Shown: positions 1 through 8,970, counted from the stretch's first letter. The stretch: DNA of 64,000 nt from Dryocola clanedunensis_A (GCA_038405435.1 JBBYHZ010000004.1), one strand, 5' to 3'. Notes: generated by a model not told the origin, from the letters alone. A program made the numbers and translations.

Positions 1-590
1 TCTCCGCCGCCCGCCAGCATCATTTTCGCGCGTCCGCTGCGGATAACCTCAAAGGCATCGCCAATGGCGATTGTTCCCGTCGCACAGGCGGCTATTGGCG
101 TATTTTGATAGCCGCGCAACCCCCAATAGAGGCTACAGGCAGCGGTTGCCACGTTTGGCATCGAAATGAAGCAGCCAAACGGCGATCCCAGTTTGCTGCG
201 CAGATACTCTTCGTAATTAATTTGGGTTTCATCCTGCCCCGCCCAGCCGGTGCCGATGATCGTGCCGCAGTCCAGCAAATCGTAGTAATCAGCGGGGGTG
301 CCTTCCGGGAACGCCATCGCCATTGCCTCTCTCGCAGAAGACAGCGCCAGACGAGCAAAGCGGGGCAGCCGTCGGCGAATTGCAGCCGGTACGGTTTTCA
401 GGTCTGGCTCCTGGTTCACTACGCCGAAATAATGGGATTTGATGCCCATCTCACGCCAGTCGTAATACTGGTAGCCAGGCCGATAATCCATGATTGCCGC
501 CCAGCTCTCTTCGGCGCTCATCCCAAGGGGGGTCACTGCCCCGTAGCCGGTAACAACCACGCGCCGTGGCACAGAAGGTTTATTCATCAT
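1..590 (-). CDS. FabF-like beta-ketoacyl-ACP synthase, N-terminal part (cut by window edge)
   Basis: Only the first ~196 residues are inside the window. The N-terminus (MMNKPSVPRRVVVTGYGAVT) is the usual ketosynthase opening, and the motif AACATGTIAIGDA places the nucleophilic cysteine at about residue 169, as in FabF (KAS II). The His-His part of the active site would lie beyond the edge. The family condenses malonyl-ACP with an acyl-ACP. The start overlaps the end of the outer-membrane-factor gene in the ATGATGAATAA arrangement, so it is the last visible gene of the minus-strand operon; the second ATG (587) has better spacing to an AAAGGA Shine-Dalgarno. A ketosynthase in a peptide-export operon is unusual. 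Together with the LpxL-like acyltransferase it suggests a fatty or polyene acyl group is made or transferred; that role is inference. The family call is firm, the substrate unknown. Confidence 0.85.
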   Translation of the reverse strand, partial: MMNKPSVPRRVVVTGYGAVTPLGMSAEESWAAIMDYRPGYQYYDWREMGIKSHYFGVVNQEPDLKTVPAAIRRRLPRFARLALSSAREAMAMAFPEGTPADYYDLLDCGTIIGTGWAGQDETQINYEEYLRSKLGSPFGCFISMPNVATAACSLYWGLRGYQNTPIAACATGTIAIGDAFEVIRSGRAKMMLAGGG

Positions 591-1986
591 GAAGTCCTTT
601 ATCATCGTTAATATCGCGGGCTCCCCCGCCAAGGGCGAGCCACAATTTCATCGTGGCGTTGAGGTAGCCGTACTGCAGCGCAGAAATGCTGACCTTGCTT
701 CTCAGTAACGTATCCTGTGCATCAAGCAGGGTCTGGAACGACACCGCGCCCGACCGGTACTGACTTTGTACAATGTCCAGACGCCGCAGGCTGAGCTGTA
801 AATCCTCGAGCTGATGCTGACGCTGCCGCGCGTAGCTGAGCCGCTCGGCCTGGGCGTTATCAACGTCCGCCAGCGCGTTGTAGACCGCGCTGCGAAAATC
901 AATTGCCGCCTGCTGTACCTCTATGTGTGACTTTGCCACCGTCAGCTGCACGGTATTCCATTGAACGAACGGCAGGGCGACTGCGCTGCCGACGCTGCTG
1001 ACAGGGTTAGTGAACCACTGGTTAAAAATGGCGCTTCCTGCGTTCAGTGAAGCGCTCAGTGAAAGAGTGGGCCAGAAGCTCAGCCGGGCCGCATCCGATC
1101 CCGCAAGCGCCGCCCGAAGCCGCCACTCTGCCGCCTTAACATCGGGACGCCGTGCGAGCGCCGCGACGGGTAAAGACTGAACAACCGGAATATCCTGGCG
1201 GGGATCGAGCGATGTCCGTTCCGGCTGGCGGTTCAAAGGAGAGGTATTGAACAAAATTGCCGTTGCGTTGCGGGCGCGCTCGCGTTGCTGTTCATAATCG
1301 CTGAGCTGGTTCTGCCGGCTCAGCAACGTCTGGCGGGCCTGCAGCACATCGGTCTGCCCCACGGCACCGGCGGCATAGCGGGCTTCGGCCAGCTGCAAAG
1401 TCTGCTGAGCAATAACGATGCTCTCCCGCTGGCTGGCAATGTTCTGGTTCAGATTGGCTATCTGCCAGTAAAAATCAGCCGTGGTGCCAATGAGCGTTAA
1501 AGCCGTATTCTGACGATCTTGTTCTGACGCCTGGACAAGCCACTGCGCCTGCTCGCGTGCGCGGGCCAGCCTGCCCCATAAATCCAGCTCGTAGCTAAGC
1601 GAAAGCGACGAGCTGTAGCTTTCTTCGGGCGTCCTGTTTTGCCTGAGGTTGCGGCTGTTGTTGGCATTCGCGCCCACCGAGACGTCCGGCGTTGCGTTGG
1701 TGTCCGTCAGTCCGGCTTCAAGCCGGGCAAGCTGGAGCTGAAGCCCCGCTTTCGCCAGATCGTTATTGCTGACCAGCACGGCGCTAAGCGTGCGGGATAG
1801 CAACGGATCCTGAAAGTTATCCCACCAGTGCGGGGTATTCTGCAGCCAGCCCGTTCCGCTCTCTTTCAATCGCCACTCTGGCGGCACGGAAAGCATCGGC
1901 CGTTGATAATCGCTTTTTAGCAGGTTGCCGCATCCGCAGAGCACGACGACCGTGAGAGTGATGACAATCAGCCTGTGCATGTTCAT
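580..1986 (-). CDS. Outer membrane factor lipoprotein, NodT/OprM (TolC-like) family
   Basis: A 468-residue RND/ABC outer-membrane channel. The signal peptide ends in a lipobox-like LCGC, predicting lipidation at Cys19, and is followed by a segment reading YQRPMLSVPPEWR, as in OprM and NodT family members. The body has the duplicated outer-membrane-efflux repeat of two long helical hairpins, with the usual SLSLSYELDLWGR and LARRPDVKAAEWRLRAA segments at about residues 125-140 and 275-295. Length is typical. Its ATG overlaps the macB-like stop by 4 bp (ATGA), so the two are translationally coupled. It should form the trans-envelope duct for the MacAB-like pump or for the C39 exporter next to it. 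Having a dedicated channel means the locus need not rely on chromosomal TolC. Confidence 0.9.
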   Translation of the reverse strand: MNMHRLIVITLTVVVLCGCGNLLKSDYQRPMLSVPPEWRLKESGTGWLQNTPHWWDNFQDPLLSRTLSAVLVSNNDLAKAGLQLQLARLEAGLTDTNATPDVSVGANANNSRNLRQNRTPEESYSSSLSLSYELDLWGRLARAREQAQWLVQASEQDRQNTALTLIGTTADFYWQIANLNQNIASQRESIVIAQQTLQLAEARYAAGAVGQTDVLQARQTLLSRQNQLSDYEQQRERARNATAILFNTSPLNRQPERTSLDPRQDIPVVQSLPVAALARRPDVKAAEWRLRAALAGSDAARLSFWPTLSLSASLNAGSAIFNQWFTNPVSSVGSAVALPFVQWNTVQLTVAKSHIEVQQAAIDFRSAVYNALADVDNAQAERLSYARQRQHQLEDLQLSLRRLDIVQSQYRSGAVSFQTLLDAQDTLLRSKVSISALQYGYLNATMKLWLALGGGARDINDDKGLHDE

Positions 1987-3935
1987 TCCCGGGCCAGCGC
2001 CTGGGTTGGGTTAAGGCGGGCGGCATTGCGTGCCGGGAAAAAGCCAAAACCCAGGCCAATAAGCGCCGAGAAGCCAGAGGCCAGCACAATCGGCGGCCAG
2101 GTAAAGACCATGGTAAATTCGCTTGTTAGCCAGGAAAAAATTTCCCCGGCCAGGATCGACCCGCCAATGCCGGTCAGCCCGCCGAGCGTGCAGATAACGA
2201 CGGCCTCTACCAGAAATTGCCGCATGATGTCGCCGGGCCGGGCACCCACGGAGAGGCGTATGCCGATTTCATGCGTGCGCTCGGTCACGGATACCAGCAT
2301 GATGTTCATTACCCCAACGCCCCCCACCAGCAGAGAAATCCCGGCGATAGCCGTAATCAGCAGGCGCATCGAAGCGGACGCTTTCTCGACGGCGCGGGTC
2401 ATCTCATCGTCGCTAACAATGAAGAAGTCACGCCGACCGTGCTGCAGTTCGAGGCGCTGCTCTGCATCTCGCTGCGCCTCAACTAAAGGAAAACCGTCTT
2501 TAACCCGAAGCAGGATGGCCTCCAGCGGCATTTCTCCTGACATGCGTACCAGCAGTGAGGTATAGGGCAGCCAGGCAGCAGGCATGCCACCGCTGGATCT
2601 AGCGCCTTTTGGTTTTGCAACTCCTCCCACGCGAAACGGCACGCCAGCTATTTGCACGATCTCGCCAACGGCCCGATGTACCGATGTAAACAATGTTTTC
2701 GCCAGTTCGGCGTCGAGAATAACCACGGCTTCGTGCCGATCCAGATCGCGCTGGGTGAAGCCGTAGCCCGCCTGGAAATCAAGCCCCTGAACCCGGAAGA
2801 AAGCGTCGCTTACCCCCGTTATCGACACCATGACCTCTTTACCGCCGTGAATGACTCGGGAAAATTTTTTGACCGTCGGGGAAAGGCTATCGACATAAGG
2901 CGCCTTAGCGAGCAGGGACAGATCTTCAAGCCTGAGGGAGCGTTCAAAATCCGGACGAGGTTTGTCCCATCCCAGACCGGGACGAATCTCAAGCGTTGAT
3001 GTGCCTAACGCACTTATTTCTTTGAGTATTTGCTGACGGGCACCCTCGCCTACTGCTATCGACGAAACCACTGAAGCAATGCCAATAATAATCCCCAGCA
3101 TGGAAAGAAACGCCCGTATCCGGTGCCCCAATAGCGCCCGCCACGCCATCAGCATCGCCTCTTTAATGCTGCGCCAGAACGGTGCCCGACCGGTTGTCCG
3201 AGCAGCCGGCATCGCAGGAGACGCCGTCGGATCCTGATGGCTATTGTTGGAACAGTCGTTCACGATTGAACCATCGCTGATTTCAATGATGCGCTGCGCC
3301 TGGTCTGCAACATCACGATCGTGCGTAACAATAATGATGGTGTGCCCGGCCTGGTGCAGCGCGTGCAGGATCCCCATGACTTCCTGCCCGCTGCCGCGAT
3401 CCAGCGCGCCCGTTGGTTCGTCGGCCAGAATAATTTCCGCGCCGTTCATTAAGGCACGCGCAATACTCACGCGCTGCTGCTGTCCGCCTGAGAGCTGGGC
3501 CGGTTTGTAATTCATACGGGGCTGCATGCCCAGGCGCTGCAGTAAATACTCCGCGCGTCTTTTACGCTCTGCGGGAGACATTGCGGTATACAAAGCGGGG
3601 ATAGTCACGTTTTCCGTCGCGCTGAGATAGGGCATCAGATGATAGCGCTGGAAGATAAAGCCAAGATGGCGGCTGCGCAGCCGGGCCAGCTCGTCATCGC
3701 TGGCGTGCCGGATTGCCAGGCCGTTGATGCGCATCTCTCCCGTGGTCGGCTTGTCCAGACAGCCGATGATATTCATCAGCGTGGATTTGCCCGAGCCGGA
3801 GGCGCCAACGATTGCCACCATTTCTCCACGGCGGATGGTCAGGGAGATATCTTTCAGCACCACGGCGCTTTCCGTACCCGAAACAAAGCATTTTGAGACG
3901 GCCGTAAGGCCAATCAGCACGTCAGAATCAGGCAT
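1983..3935 (-). CDS. MacB-like ABC transporter (ATPase fused to FtsX-type permease)
   Basis: 650 residues, close to E. coli MacB (648). The N-terminal ATPase has Walker A GASGSGKS at about 44-51, signature LSGGQQQR near 148 and Walker B ILADEP near 170. Four membrane segments follow: one near 280-300, then three near 530, 575 and 620, with a large periplasmic domain between the first and second, as in the mechanotransmission MacB type. The C-terminus reads LGFGFFPARNAARLNPTQALARE, the typical end of FtsX/MacB proteins. It overlaps the MacA-like gene by 8 bp. MacB does not move substrate through the membrane itself; it drives export from the periplasm through MacA and an outer channel. Here the likely cargo is the locus product rather than macrolides. 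Confidence 0.9.
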   Translation of the reverse strand: MPDSDVLIGLTAVSKCFVSGTESAVVLKDISLTIRRGEMVAIVGASGSGKSTLMNIIGCLDKPTTGEMRINGLAIRHASDDELARLRSRHLGFIFQRYHLMPYLSATENVTIPALYTAMSPAERKRRAEYLLQRLGMQPRMNYKPAQLSGGQQQRVSIARALMNGAEIILADEPTGALDRGSGQEVMGILHALHQAGHTIIIVTHDRDVADQAQRIIEISDGSIVNDCSNNSHQDPTASPAMPAARTTGRAPFWRSIKEAMLMAWRALLGHRIRAFLSMLGIIIGIASVVSSIAVGEGARQQILKEISALGTSTLEIRPGLGWDKPRPDFERSLRLEDLSLLAKAPYVDSLSPTVKKFSRVIHGGKEVMVSITGVSDAFFRVQGLDFQAGYGFTQRDLDRHEAVVILDAELAKTLFTSVHRAVGEIVQIAGVPFRVGGVAKPKGARSSGGMPAAWLPYTSLLVRMSGEMPLEAILLRVKDGFPLVEAQRDAEQRLELQHGRRDFFIVSDDEMTRAVEKASASMRLLITAIAGISLLVGGVGVMNIMLVSVTERTHEIGIRLSVGARPGDIMRQFLVEAVVICTLGGLTGIGGSILAGEIFSWLTSEFTMVFTWPPIVLASGFSALIGLGFGFFPARNAARLNPTQALARE

Positions 3936-5097
3936 TTACATCCTCCTTCTGCACCGCTATTACCCGTTCGCCCTCCTTCAGCCCCTCCAGCACTTCAGCA
4001 TACTGACGATCGTTGACGCCTATTTTTACCCAGCGCTCGGTCACCCTGCCGCCCTGCTGAACCTGCACCTGGTAACGATCTTTATCCTGCTGCCTGCCAA
4101 GGGCGTTCATCGGCACCCGCAGCGCATTTTCCGCACGGGCGGTGATGATGAAGACCTGCGCGGTCATTGAGGTACGCAGACGACGGTCCGCGTTGCCGAT
4201 TGAGAAGATGCCGTTGTAGTAAACCGCCGACGCCTGCTGGGCGCTGGCGCTCTGGCTTTCGGTTTGCAGCGCCTCGTCCGGGGCCTCCTGCAGCGATCCC
4301 ATTACGCTTTGATACCGCTGTTCAGGATCGGAGACGACGTAAAACCACAGCGGCTGCCCCGGTCGGACTTTAAGAATGTCCGTTTCCGAAATGCGCGTGT
4401 GCACGGTCATGGTGTCGATATCCGCCAGCACCAGAATGGTGGGCGCGGTCTGCGAAGAGACAACCGTCTGCCCCTCTTTGGTGACGATGCCCAGCACTTC
4501 TCCATCCATCGGGGCGAGAATTTGGGTGTAGCCCAGATTCGCTTTTGAGGTTTCAAGCGCCATCTCTGCCTGCACGATTTGCGCGTCGTTCACCCGCAGC
4601 TGAGCGGTCTGCGTCTCATACTGCGCCTGCGCCTTTTCAACATCGCTCTGCACCGCTGCGCCGTCCCGGGCCATCCTGCGCTGGCGTTTCAGCTCCAGCA
4701 GATACTGGCGGAGCAGCGCCCGTGAGGCCTCTTTCTGCGCCTGCGCGCTTTTCAGTTCAGCCTCGGATTTGCGCAGCTCATTTTCCTGAAGCGTAGGATC
4801 TATCGATGCCAGCAGCTGCCCGCGCTTTACTCGGTCACCCGGTTTGACGTACAGACGTTTGAGCTGCCCGTTTACCTGGGCACCGATATTCACCTGCACC
4901 GCGGGTTTAAGAATACCGGTTGCCAGCACGGTGCTTTCGATAGTGCCACGCGTTACCGCTTCGCCGACGTTCAGCAGCGGCTCCCCACCGTCCGAAGAGG
5001 CGGCGAGCCAGACACCGTAACCGGCCAGGATTAACAATATCCCGGCGCCCGCCGCAATCGCCCTTCTGCTGTGTTTGCCGATCCTTATAGCCAGCAT
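3928..5097 (-). CDS. MacA-like periplasmic adaptor (membrane fusion protein)
   Basis: 389 residues. One N-terminal membrane segment lies near 14-34. A split biotinyl-lipoyl domain follows (VQVNIGAQVNGQLKRLYVKPGDRVKRGQLLA and later LGYTQILAPMDGEVL), with a coiled-coil hairpin at about 105-190 and a beta-barrel and membrane-proximal domain to the end. The GQL segment after the first half-motif fits a MacA adaptor. It links MacB to the outer channel. It starts 1 bp after the stop of the C39 exporter gene (TGAAATG), showing tight coupling. There is no separate HlyD/CvaA-type adaptor in view, so this protein may also have to serve the C39 exporter; that is inference. Confidence 0.88.
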   Translation of the reverse strand: MLAIRIGKHSRRAIAAGAGILLILAGYGVWLAASSDGGEPLLNVGEAVTRGTIESTVLATGILKPAVQVNIGAQVNGQLKRLYVKPGDRVKRGQLLASIDPTLQENELRKSEAELKSAQAQKEASRALLRQYLLELKRQRRMARDGAAVQSDVEKAQAQYETQTAQLRVNDAQIVQAEMALETSKANLGYTQILAPMDGEVLGIVTKEGQTVVSSQTAPTILVLADIDTMTVHTRISETDILKVRPGQPLWFYVVSDPEQRYQSVMGSLQEAPDEALQTESQSASAQQASAVYYNGIFSIGNADRRLRTSMTAQVFIITARAENALRVPMNALGRQQDKDRYQVQVQQGGRVTERWVKIGVNDRQYAEVLEGLKEGERVIAVQKEDVNA

Positions 5098-5098
5098 T

Positions 5099-7237
5099 TC
5101 AAAACGCTTCGGCCAGTTCAGGGGAGGCCGCGCCGCTATTAGCCAGCTTCAGGTGTCCCTCCTTCATGTGGTACACCTTATCAAACAGCGGTAATGCATT
5201 TTCTCCGTGCGTGACAATAATCAGGGTCTTGCCGTATTCCCTGCAGTGGGCAAGCAGAGTTTCGATAACCTGCCGTGCGGTTTCTTCGTCAAGATTAGCG
5301 GTGGGCTCATCGAGCATAAGAATCGGGCGATCGCTGTACATGGCGCGGGCCAGCAGCAGGCGCTGACGCTGACCCAGAGAGAGCGCCGCATGGCTCTCAC
5401 GGATTAACGCGCTCTTGCCACCGGGTAAAGCAGCAATGACCGACGCCAGCTGTAAGCCCTCAAGAGATTTATCAATACGGCTCAGCCTGCCTTCATCAAC
5501 TTGCCCGTCGAACAGCGTGATATTCTGCAGTACCGAGCCGTTAAACAGGATGTCTTCCTGGCTTTGCAGGAAGAGCAGGCGCTGAAGCTGTTCACAGGAA
5601 GCGACCTGCCCATCAATAACCATTTCACCCTGCTGGCAGGGTAAAAGCCCCGCCATAACCTTCAGCAGGGTGCTTTTTCCTGCACCAGACTCCCCGACGA
5701 TAGCGATCTTCTCCCCCGGCTTTATGTCGAGCGTAATACCATGCAGCACGGGACGCGCAGCCTCCCAGGCGAAAACAAGGTGGCGATAGCTCATTCCCCG
5801 GGCGAAGCAAATTTTTGGATAGTGCATGCCAGCCTGCTTTCCGCCCGGCTCATTCGTCGGGAAGAGATCCCGCGCCCGGGTATCAATCACGTGCAGCTGG
5901 TTCTTTTGCAAAATCGCAAAAAAAATGCGCGTGATATAACCGGTGAATATTTCCCTGACGAAGCTATAGGCAAAAAACTCCCCCATGCTCAGCCTGCCGC
6001 TTTGCAGCAGCGGCAGCGCCAGCAGCATAAAGAACACCATTTCCAGGCTGCTAATCAGCTGATAGACGCTGCTTTTGCCCTGTTCATAAATTTTCTGATT
6101 CTGAAAGCTGGTGAAAAAAGCCTGTGCGTGAAGCGCGAAGGCCGTCTTGCGGATGCTTCCAAGCCCGGCGGATCGGATTGTAGAAAAGCCCTGGATGGAT
6201 TCAAGAATGAATTCGTTTTGCGCAGCGCCAAGCGCCTGCAGCTGCTGCGTATAAAAACGGTCACGATAGATAGCCCAGACGCTGACCATCCCCATCAGCA
6301 TCACCCCGATTGCCGAGACCATTGCCAGCAGCGGGCTCATATAGCACATCACGCCCAGCGCGATAGCCCCCACAATCCAGTCCGTTCGCAGCCCGTTATC
6401 CAGCTCAATCTTCTGGGTGGCGGCAATCTGCCAGCTGGCGAAGCGGCTGAAAATTTCCCCCGGCGCACGCTTATCGAAGAAATTTAACGAATTGCTGAGC
6501 AGTCGGGAAAATCCCGCGACGCTGCGGGACAGAGCAAATCGCTTGATATAGCGCTCGGTGACGATGCGCACGATGAGAGCCAGGCTGGTCGATGCGGCAA
6601 AAGCCAGCAGGTACATCAGCCAGGGAAACGCCTGCGGCTTCGCGCTGGAATAAACATCGTTGATGGCGCTGCCAACCATCATCGGCATGATAAACAGCGT
6701 TAATGAGATCAGAAAGGCCAGCGCCATCAGCCTGTAAATACCCGGCTGACTCGCCGTTTCTTTTAAACTCAGGCACGCCAGCGCGCTGAGACGTTTACTT
6801 TTTGCCACGCGACGCACGGCATCTTCATCCGGCTGGGTTTCCGTATCCAGCACCAGCGCGAAGCCGCTTATCTCCAGCTTCAGCGCTTCTACCGGCAAAA
6901 GCTGCTGGCCGATAGCGGGATTCATTACGCAAACATAGTTCCCTTGCCGATAGGCCAGAAGTACGTAATGGTTGGCCCCGTAGTGCAGAATGGCGGGCAG
7001 CGGCAGAGAAGCCAGCTCGCCGTGTTCAAAAGAAATCGGGTAGGCTGGTATGGCAAGCTCATTGAGGATGTCATAGAGATTGACCAGGGACATACCGTGC
7101 TGGGACGCGGGGAAGCGCTCACGCAGAGCTGTCAGCGTGACGTCAATGCCCTGCGTCTCGGCCAGCATGGCGATACAGGCCAGTCCACATTCGTTGGTTT
7201 CACCCTGGAACACCTGGGTGGGGATAATCTTTTCCAT
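5099..7237 (-). CDS. C39-peptidase ABC exporter (bacteriocin processing and secretion, PCAT type)
   Basis: 712 residues. The N-terminal peptidase C39 domain (1-130) has the oxyanion Gln11 and the nucleophile Cys17 in NECGLAC, and His90 in GANHYVLL. The position of the third catalytic residue, 16 residues after the His, holds Asn106 (VMNPAIG) where the family normally has Asp. A six-helix membrane domain spans about 165-470. The ATPase has Walker A GESGAGKS near 510-517, signature LSLGQ near 620, Walker B ILMLDEP near 640 and an H-loop THG. Such proteins cut double-glycine leaders on the cytoplasmic side and export the core peptide. The obvious substrate is the small GG-leader peptide at the head of this operon. 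Because Cys17 is kept, this is not the inactive C39-like domain of HlyB. Confidence 0.93.
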   Translation of the reverse strand: MEKIIPTQVFQGETNECGLACIAMLAETQGIDVTLTALRERFPASQHGMSLVNLYDILNELAIPAYPISFEHGELASLPLPAILHYGANHYVLLAYRQGNYVCVMNPAIGQQLLPVEALKLEISGFALVLDTETQPDEDAVRRVAKSKRLSALACLSLKETASQPGIYRLMALAFLISLTLFIMPMMVGSAINDVYSSAKPQAFPWLMYLLAFAASTSLALIVRIVTERYIKRFALSRSVAGFSRLLSNSLNFFDKRAPGEIFSRFASWQIAATQKIELDNGLRTDWIVGAIALGVMCYMSPLLAMVSAIGVMLMGMVSVWAIYRDRFYTQQLQALGAAQNEFILESIQGFSTIRSAGLGSIRKTAFALHAQAFFTSFQNQKIYEQGKSSVYQLISSLEMVFFMLLALPLLQSGRLSMGEFFAYSFVREIFTGYITRIFFAILQKNQLHVIDTRARDLFPTNEPGGKQAGMHYPKICFARGMSYRHLVFAWEAARPVLHGITLDIKPGEKIAIVGESGAGKSTLLKVMAGLLPCQQGEMVIDGQVASCEQLQRLLFLQSQEDILFNGSVLQNITLFDGQVDEGRLSRIDKSLEGLQLASVIAALPGGKSALIRESHAALSLGQRQRLLLARAMYSDRPILMLDEPTANLDEETARQVIETLLAHCREYGKTLIIVTHGENALPLFDKVYHMKEGHLKLANSGAASPELAEAF

Positions 7238-7255
7238 GATAATGAGTAACTCCCT

Positions 7256-8203
7256 TTATTCATTAATGAAATAGAGTGAGTGAGCGTGCCAGAGCATCCA
7301 GTCGTCCGGGTGCTGACGAATGGCTTTCTCAATGATTTCTGGCAGCAACGTTTTTAGCTTCCTCGCCGGAACGGGCGGCTCAATATGCAGCTTTAGCTTT
7401 CCGTCGTGGTACAGGTGATAAAAAACAACCTGAGCACCAAGCATTCTCGCCACGCGCAAAATACCGCTGTGCAGATTGGCGGGACGCTCAAACAGGCGGC
7501 AGGGCAGCTTGGCCGTGGAGTCATGGCTGGCATTGACGGTAAAATCAGGCGTGATATCCGGATAAATCATGATGTTGCGGCGGTTTTCTGCCGCCTCCAT
7601 GACGGCGCTCATCAGGTTACCGGCGATTTCCCGGTTATCATCGTGAATGGAGCAATAATCCAAATCTATGCCACCAAGCGCACGCGTCTGCTGCTGATAC
7701 TCATCAGCTCTTGAGGAGACAATGACGGTAGTTTTGCCGGGCGTTACGCCCGCGCCAACCATCGCCACTAACACATCCGACACCATATGCAGCGGAGCGA
7801 GAATAACGGGAGTACCGGATTCATGCAGAGGGGCGACAACCTCATCAAGCTGCTGACGGCATGCGGCCAGCTCGGCCAGGGCCTGACGGTTTTGCCCCCA
7901 CATGACCCCCAGCTCCAGCACCTTGCGCCGCAGCGTAAACCCGACATAATCCAGCGTTTCATCATGGGCGAGCAGCGAACGCTTATTGGCCGTAGCGACG
8001 CACGCCCGGGCTTTTAAATGTGGATCGATAAAGGGCAAGCGGTAGATAACACGCGCCAGCCTGAACAAAACGCGGTAATGGAAATGACGCAGCAGCAGGC
8101 AGGCCAGCATACGGCGGACCTGCCAGACTTTTGCTATACGCTGCGCTCCGGCATCAGCGGCATTGCACCAGGCCAGATAGAGCCACACGATGAAATAGCG
8201 CAT
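7256..8203 (-). CDS. LpxL/HtrB-type lipid acyltransferase-like protein
   Basis: 315 residues, resembling the lauroyl/myristoyl acyltransferase superfamily of lipid A late acylation. A hydrophobic N-terminus is followed by the putative catalytic His139 in APLHMVSD. The spacing to the acidic partner is HX3D (Asp143) rather than the classical HX4D/E. The C-terminal HPDDWMLWH resembles the conserved tail motif of LpxL-like enzymes. It overlaps the preceding DsbA-like gene by one base (TAATG) and sits 18 bp before the C39 exporter gene. Related acyltransferases occur in aryl-polyene and other lipid-conjugate clusters. Here it might acylate the peptide or a self-protective lipid; neither can be shown from sequence. 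Family call moderately sure. Confidence 0.72.
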   Translation of the reverse strand: MRYFIVWLYLAWCNAADAGAQRIAKVWQVRRMLACLLLRHFHYRVLFRLARVIYRLPFIDPHLKARACVATANKRSLLAHDETLDYVGFTLRRKVLELGVMWGQNRQALAELAACRQQLDEVVAPLHESGTPVILAPLHMVSDVLVAMVGAGVTPGKTTVIVSSRADEYQQQTRALGGIDLDYCSIHDDNREIAGNLMSAVMEAAENRRNIMIYPDITPDFTVNASHDSTAKLPCRLFERPANLHSGILRVARMLGAQVVFYHLYHDGKLKLHIEPPVPARKLKTLLPEIIEKAIRQHPDDWMLWHAHSLYFINE

Positions 8204-8877
8204 TACCGATCCAGGGGCTTATCATGCTGGAGGAGTGACATCAGCTGCTTAGAGAAAGTTGGAAAGTCACCCTCCTGCTGAGCGAGCCATTTTTTCCCGA
8301 CGATAAAAGTTGGCGTGGCATTGATGCCATAGTATTGGCTGACCTCAGTCATATAGGTCAGCATAGCCTCGCGTTCGGGCGACTGGCTCGCTTTAAGATA
8401 TGCCAATCGATCGATACCGTTTTGTAGCAGCCACTTCTCAAGCTGCGTTTCGTCTGCCAGATTAATATTTTCTTCCAGAATGGCTTTATAAGCCTGTCCA
8501 CGATACTGCGCCTCAATCCCCATCACGCTCAGCGTGGCAAATACGGAGGCATAACTGGCCAGCCCGCTAAGAGCCGGCGTACTGAAATGCAGGCGAATCA
8601 ACTTTGCCGTTGGTGGCAGCTGCTGTTCGAACCGCGAAATATCCTTTTCACTTACCGCACAGTAATGGCAACCATATGAGATTATTTCAACGATTGTGTT
8701 TTCTTCTTTTATTGGGCTGCCAGCAACCTGCGCCTCAGGGATTTTTTTAAGAACTTGTTCTTGATCTTCAACAGCGCTGCCAAATACGAACAGGTGAAAA
8801 TAACCGGTAGTTATCAGTGCCGATACAATAATAAGGAAAAGAGAATAAAATATAATAGACAGGCGCGTTTTAAGCAT
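8203..8877 (-). CDS. Membrane-anchored DsbA-like thiol:disulfide oxidoreductase
   Basis: About 224 residues. One hydrophobic anchor lies near the N-terminus (SLFLIIVSALITTGY). A thioredoxin fold follows with the redox pair CHYC about 70 residues in, an inserted helical domain, and the cis-proline loop NATPTFIVG near residue 190. It should form or shuffle disulfides in the periplasm. The leader-peptide product of this operon has four cysteines, an obvious client. The start at 8877 is chosen because AGGA lies 8 bases before it; the upstream ATG at 8886 has an AGG touching it, which is too close. The gene lies 140 bp after the peptide gene, with a stem-loop between them. Confidence 0.85.
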   Translation of the reverse strand: MLKTRLSIIFYSLFLIIVSALITTGYFHLFVFGSAVEDQEQVLKKIPEAQVAGSPIKEENTIVEIISYGCHYCAVSEKDISRFEQQLPPTAKLIRLHFSTPALSGLASYASVFATLSVMGIEAQYRGQAYKAILEENINLADETQLEKWLLQNGIDRLAYLKASQSPEREAMLTYMTEVSQYYGINATPTFIVGKKWLAQQEGDFPTFSKQLMSLLQHDKPLDR

Positions 8878-8970
8878 GTTATTCATCCTGAATCACCGGG
8901 GACAACCAAGGGTATAACGAGTATATTAATTGCCGGGGAATAATACTTTTTGAAATACAGAAATTAATAA

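Noticed and set aside
1983..5097. The chromosomal macrolide pump macAB
   Set aside because: In E. coli macAB is next to unrelated genes and uses TolC. Here the pair overlaps a dedicated outer-channel gene and follows a C39 exporter, so it belongs to the peptide locus.
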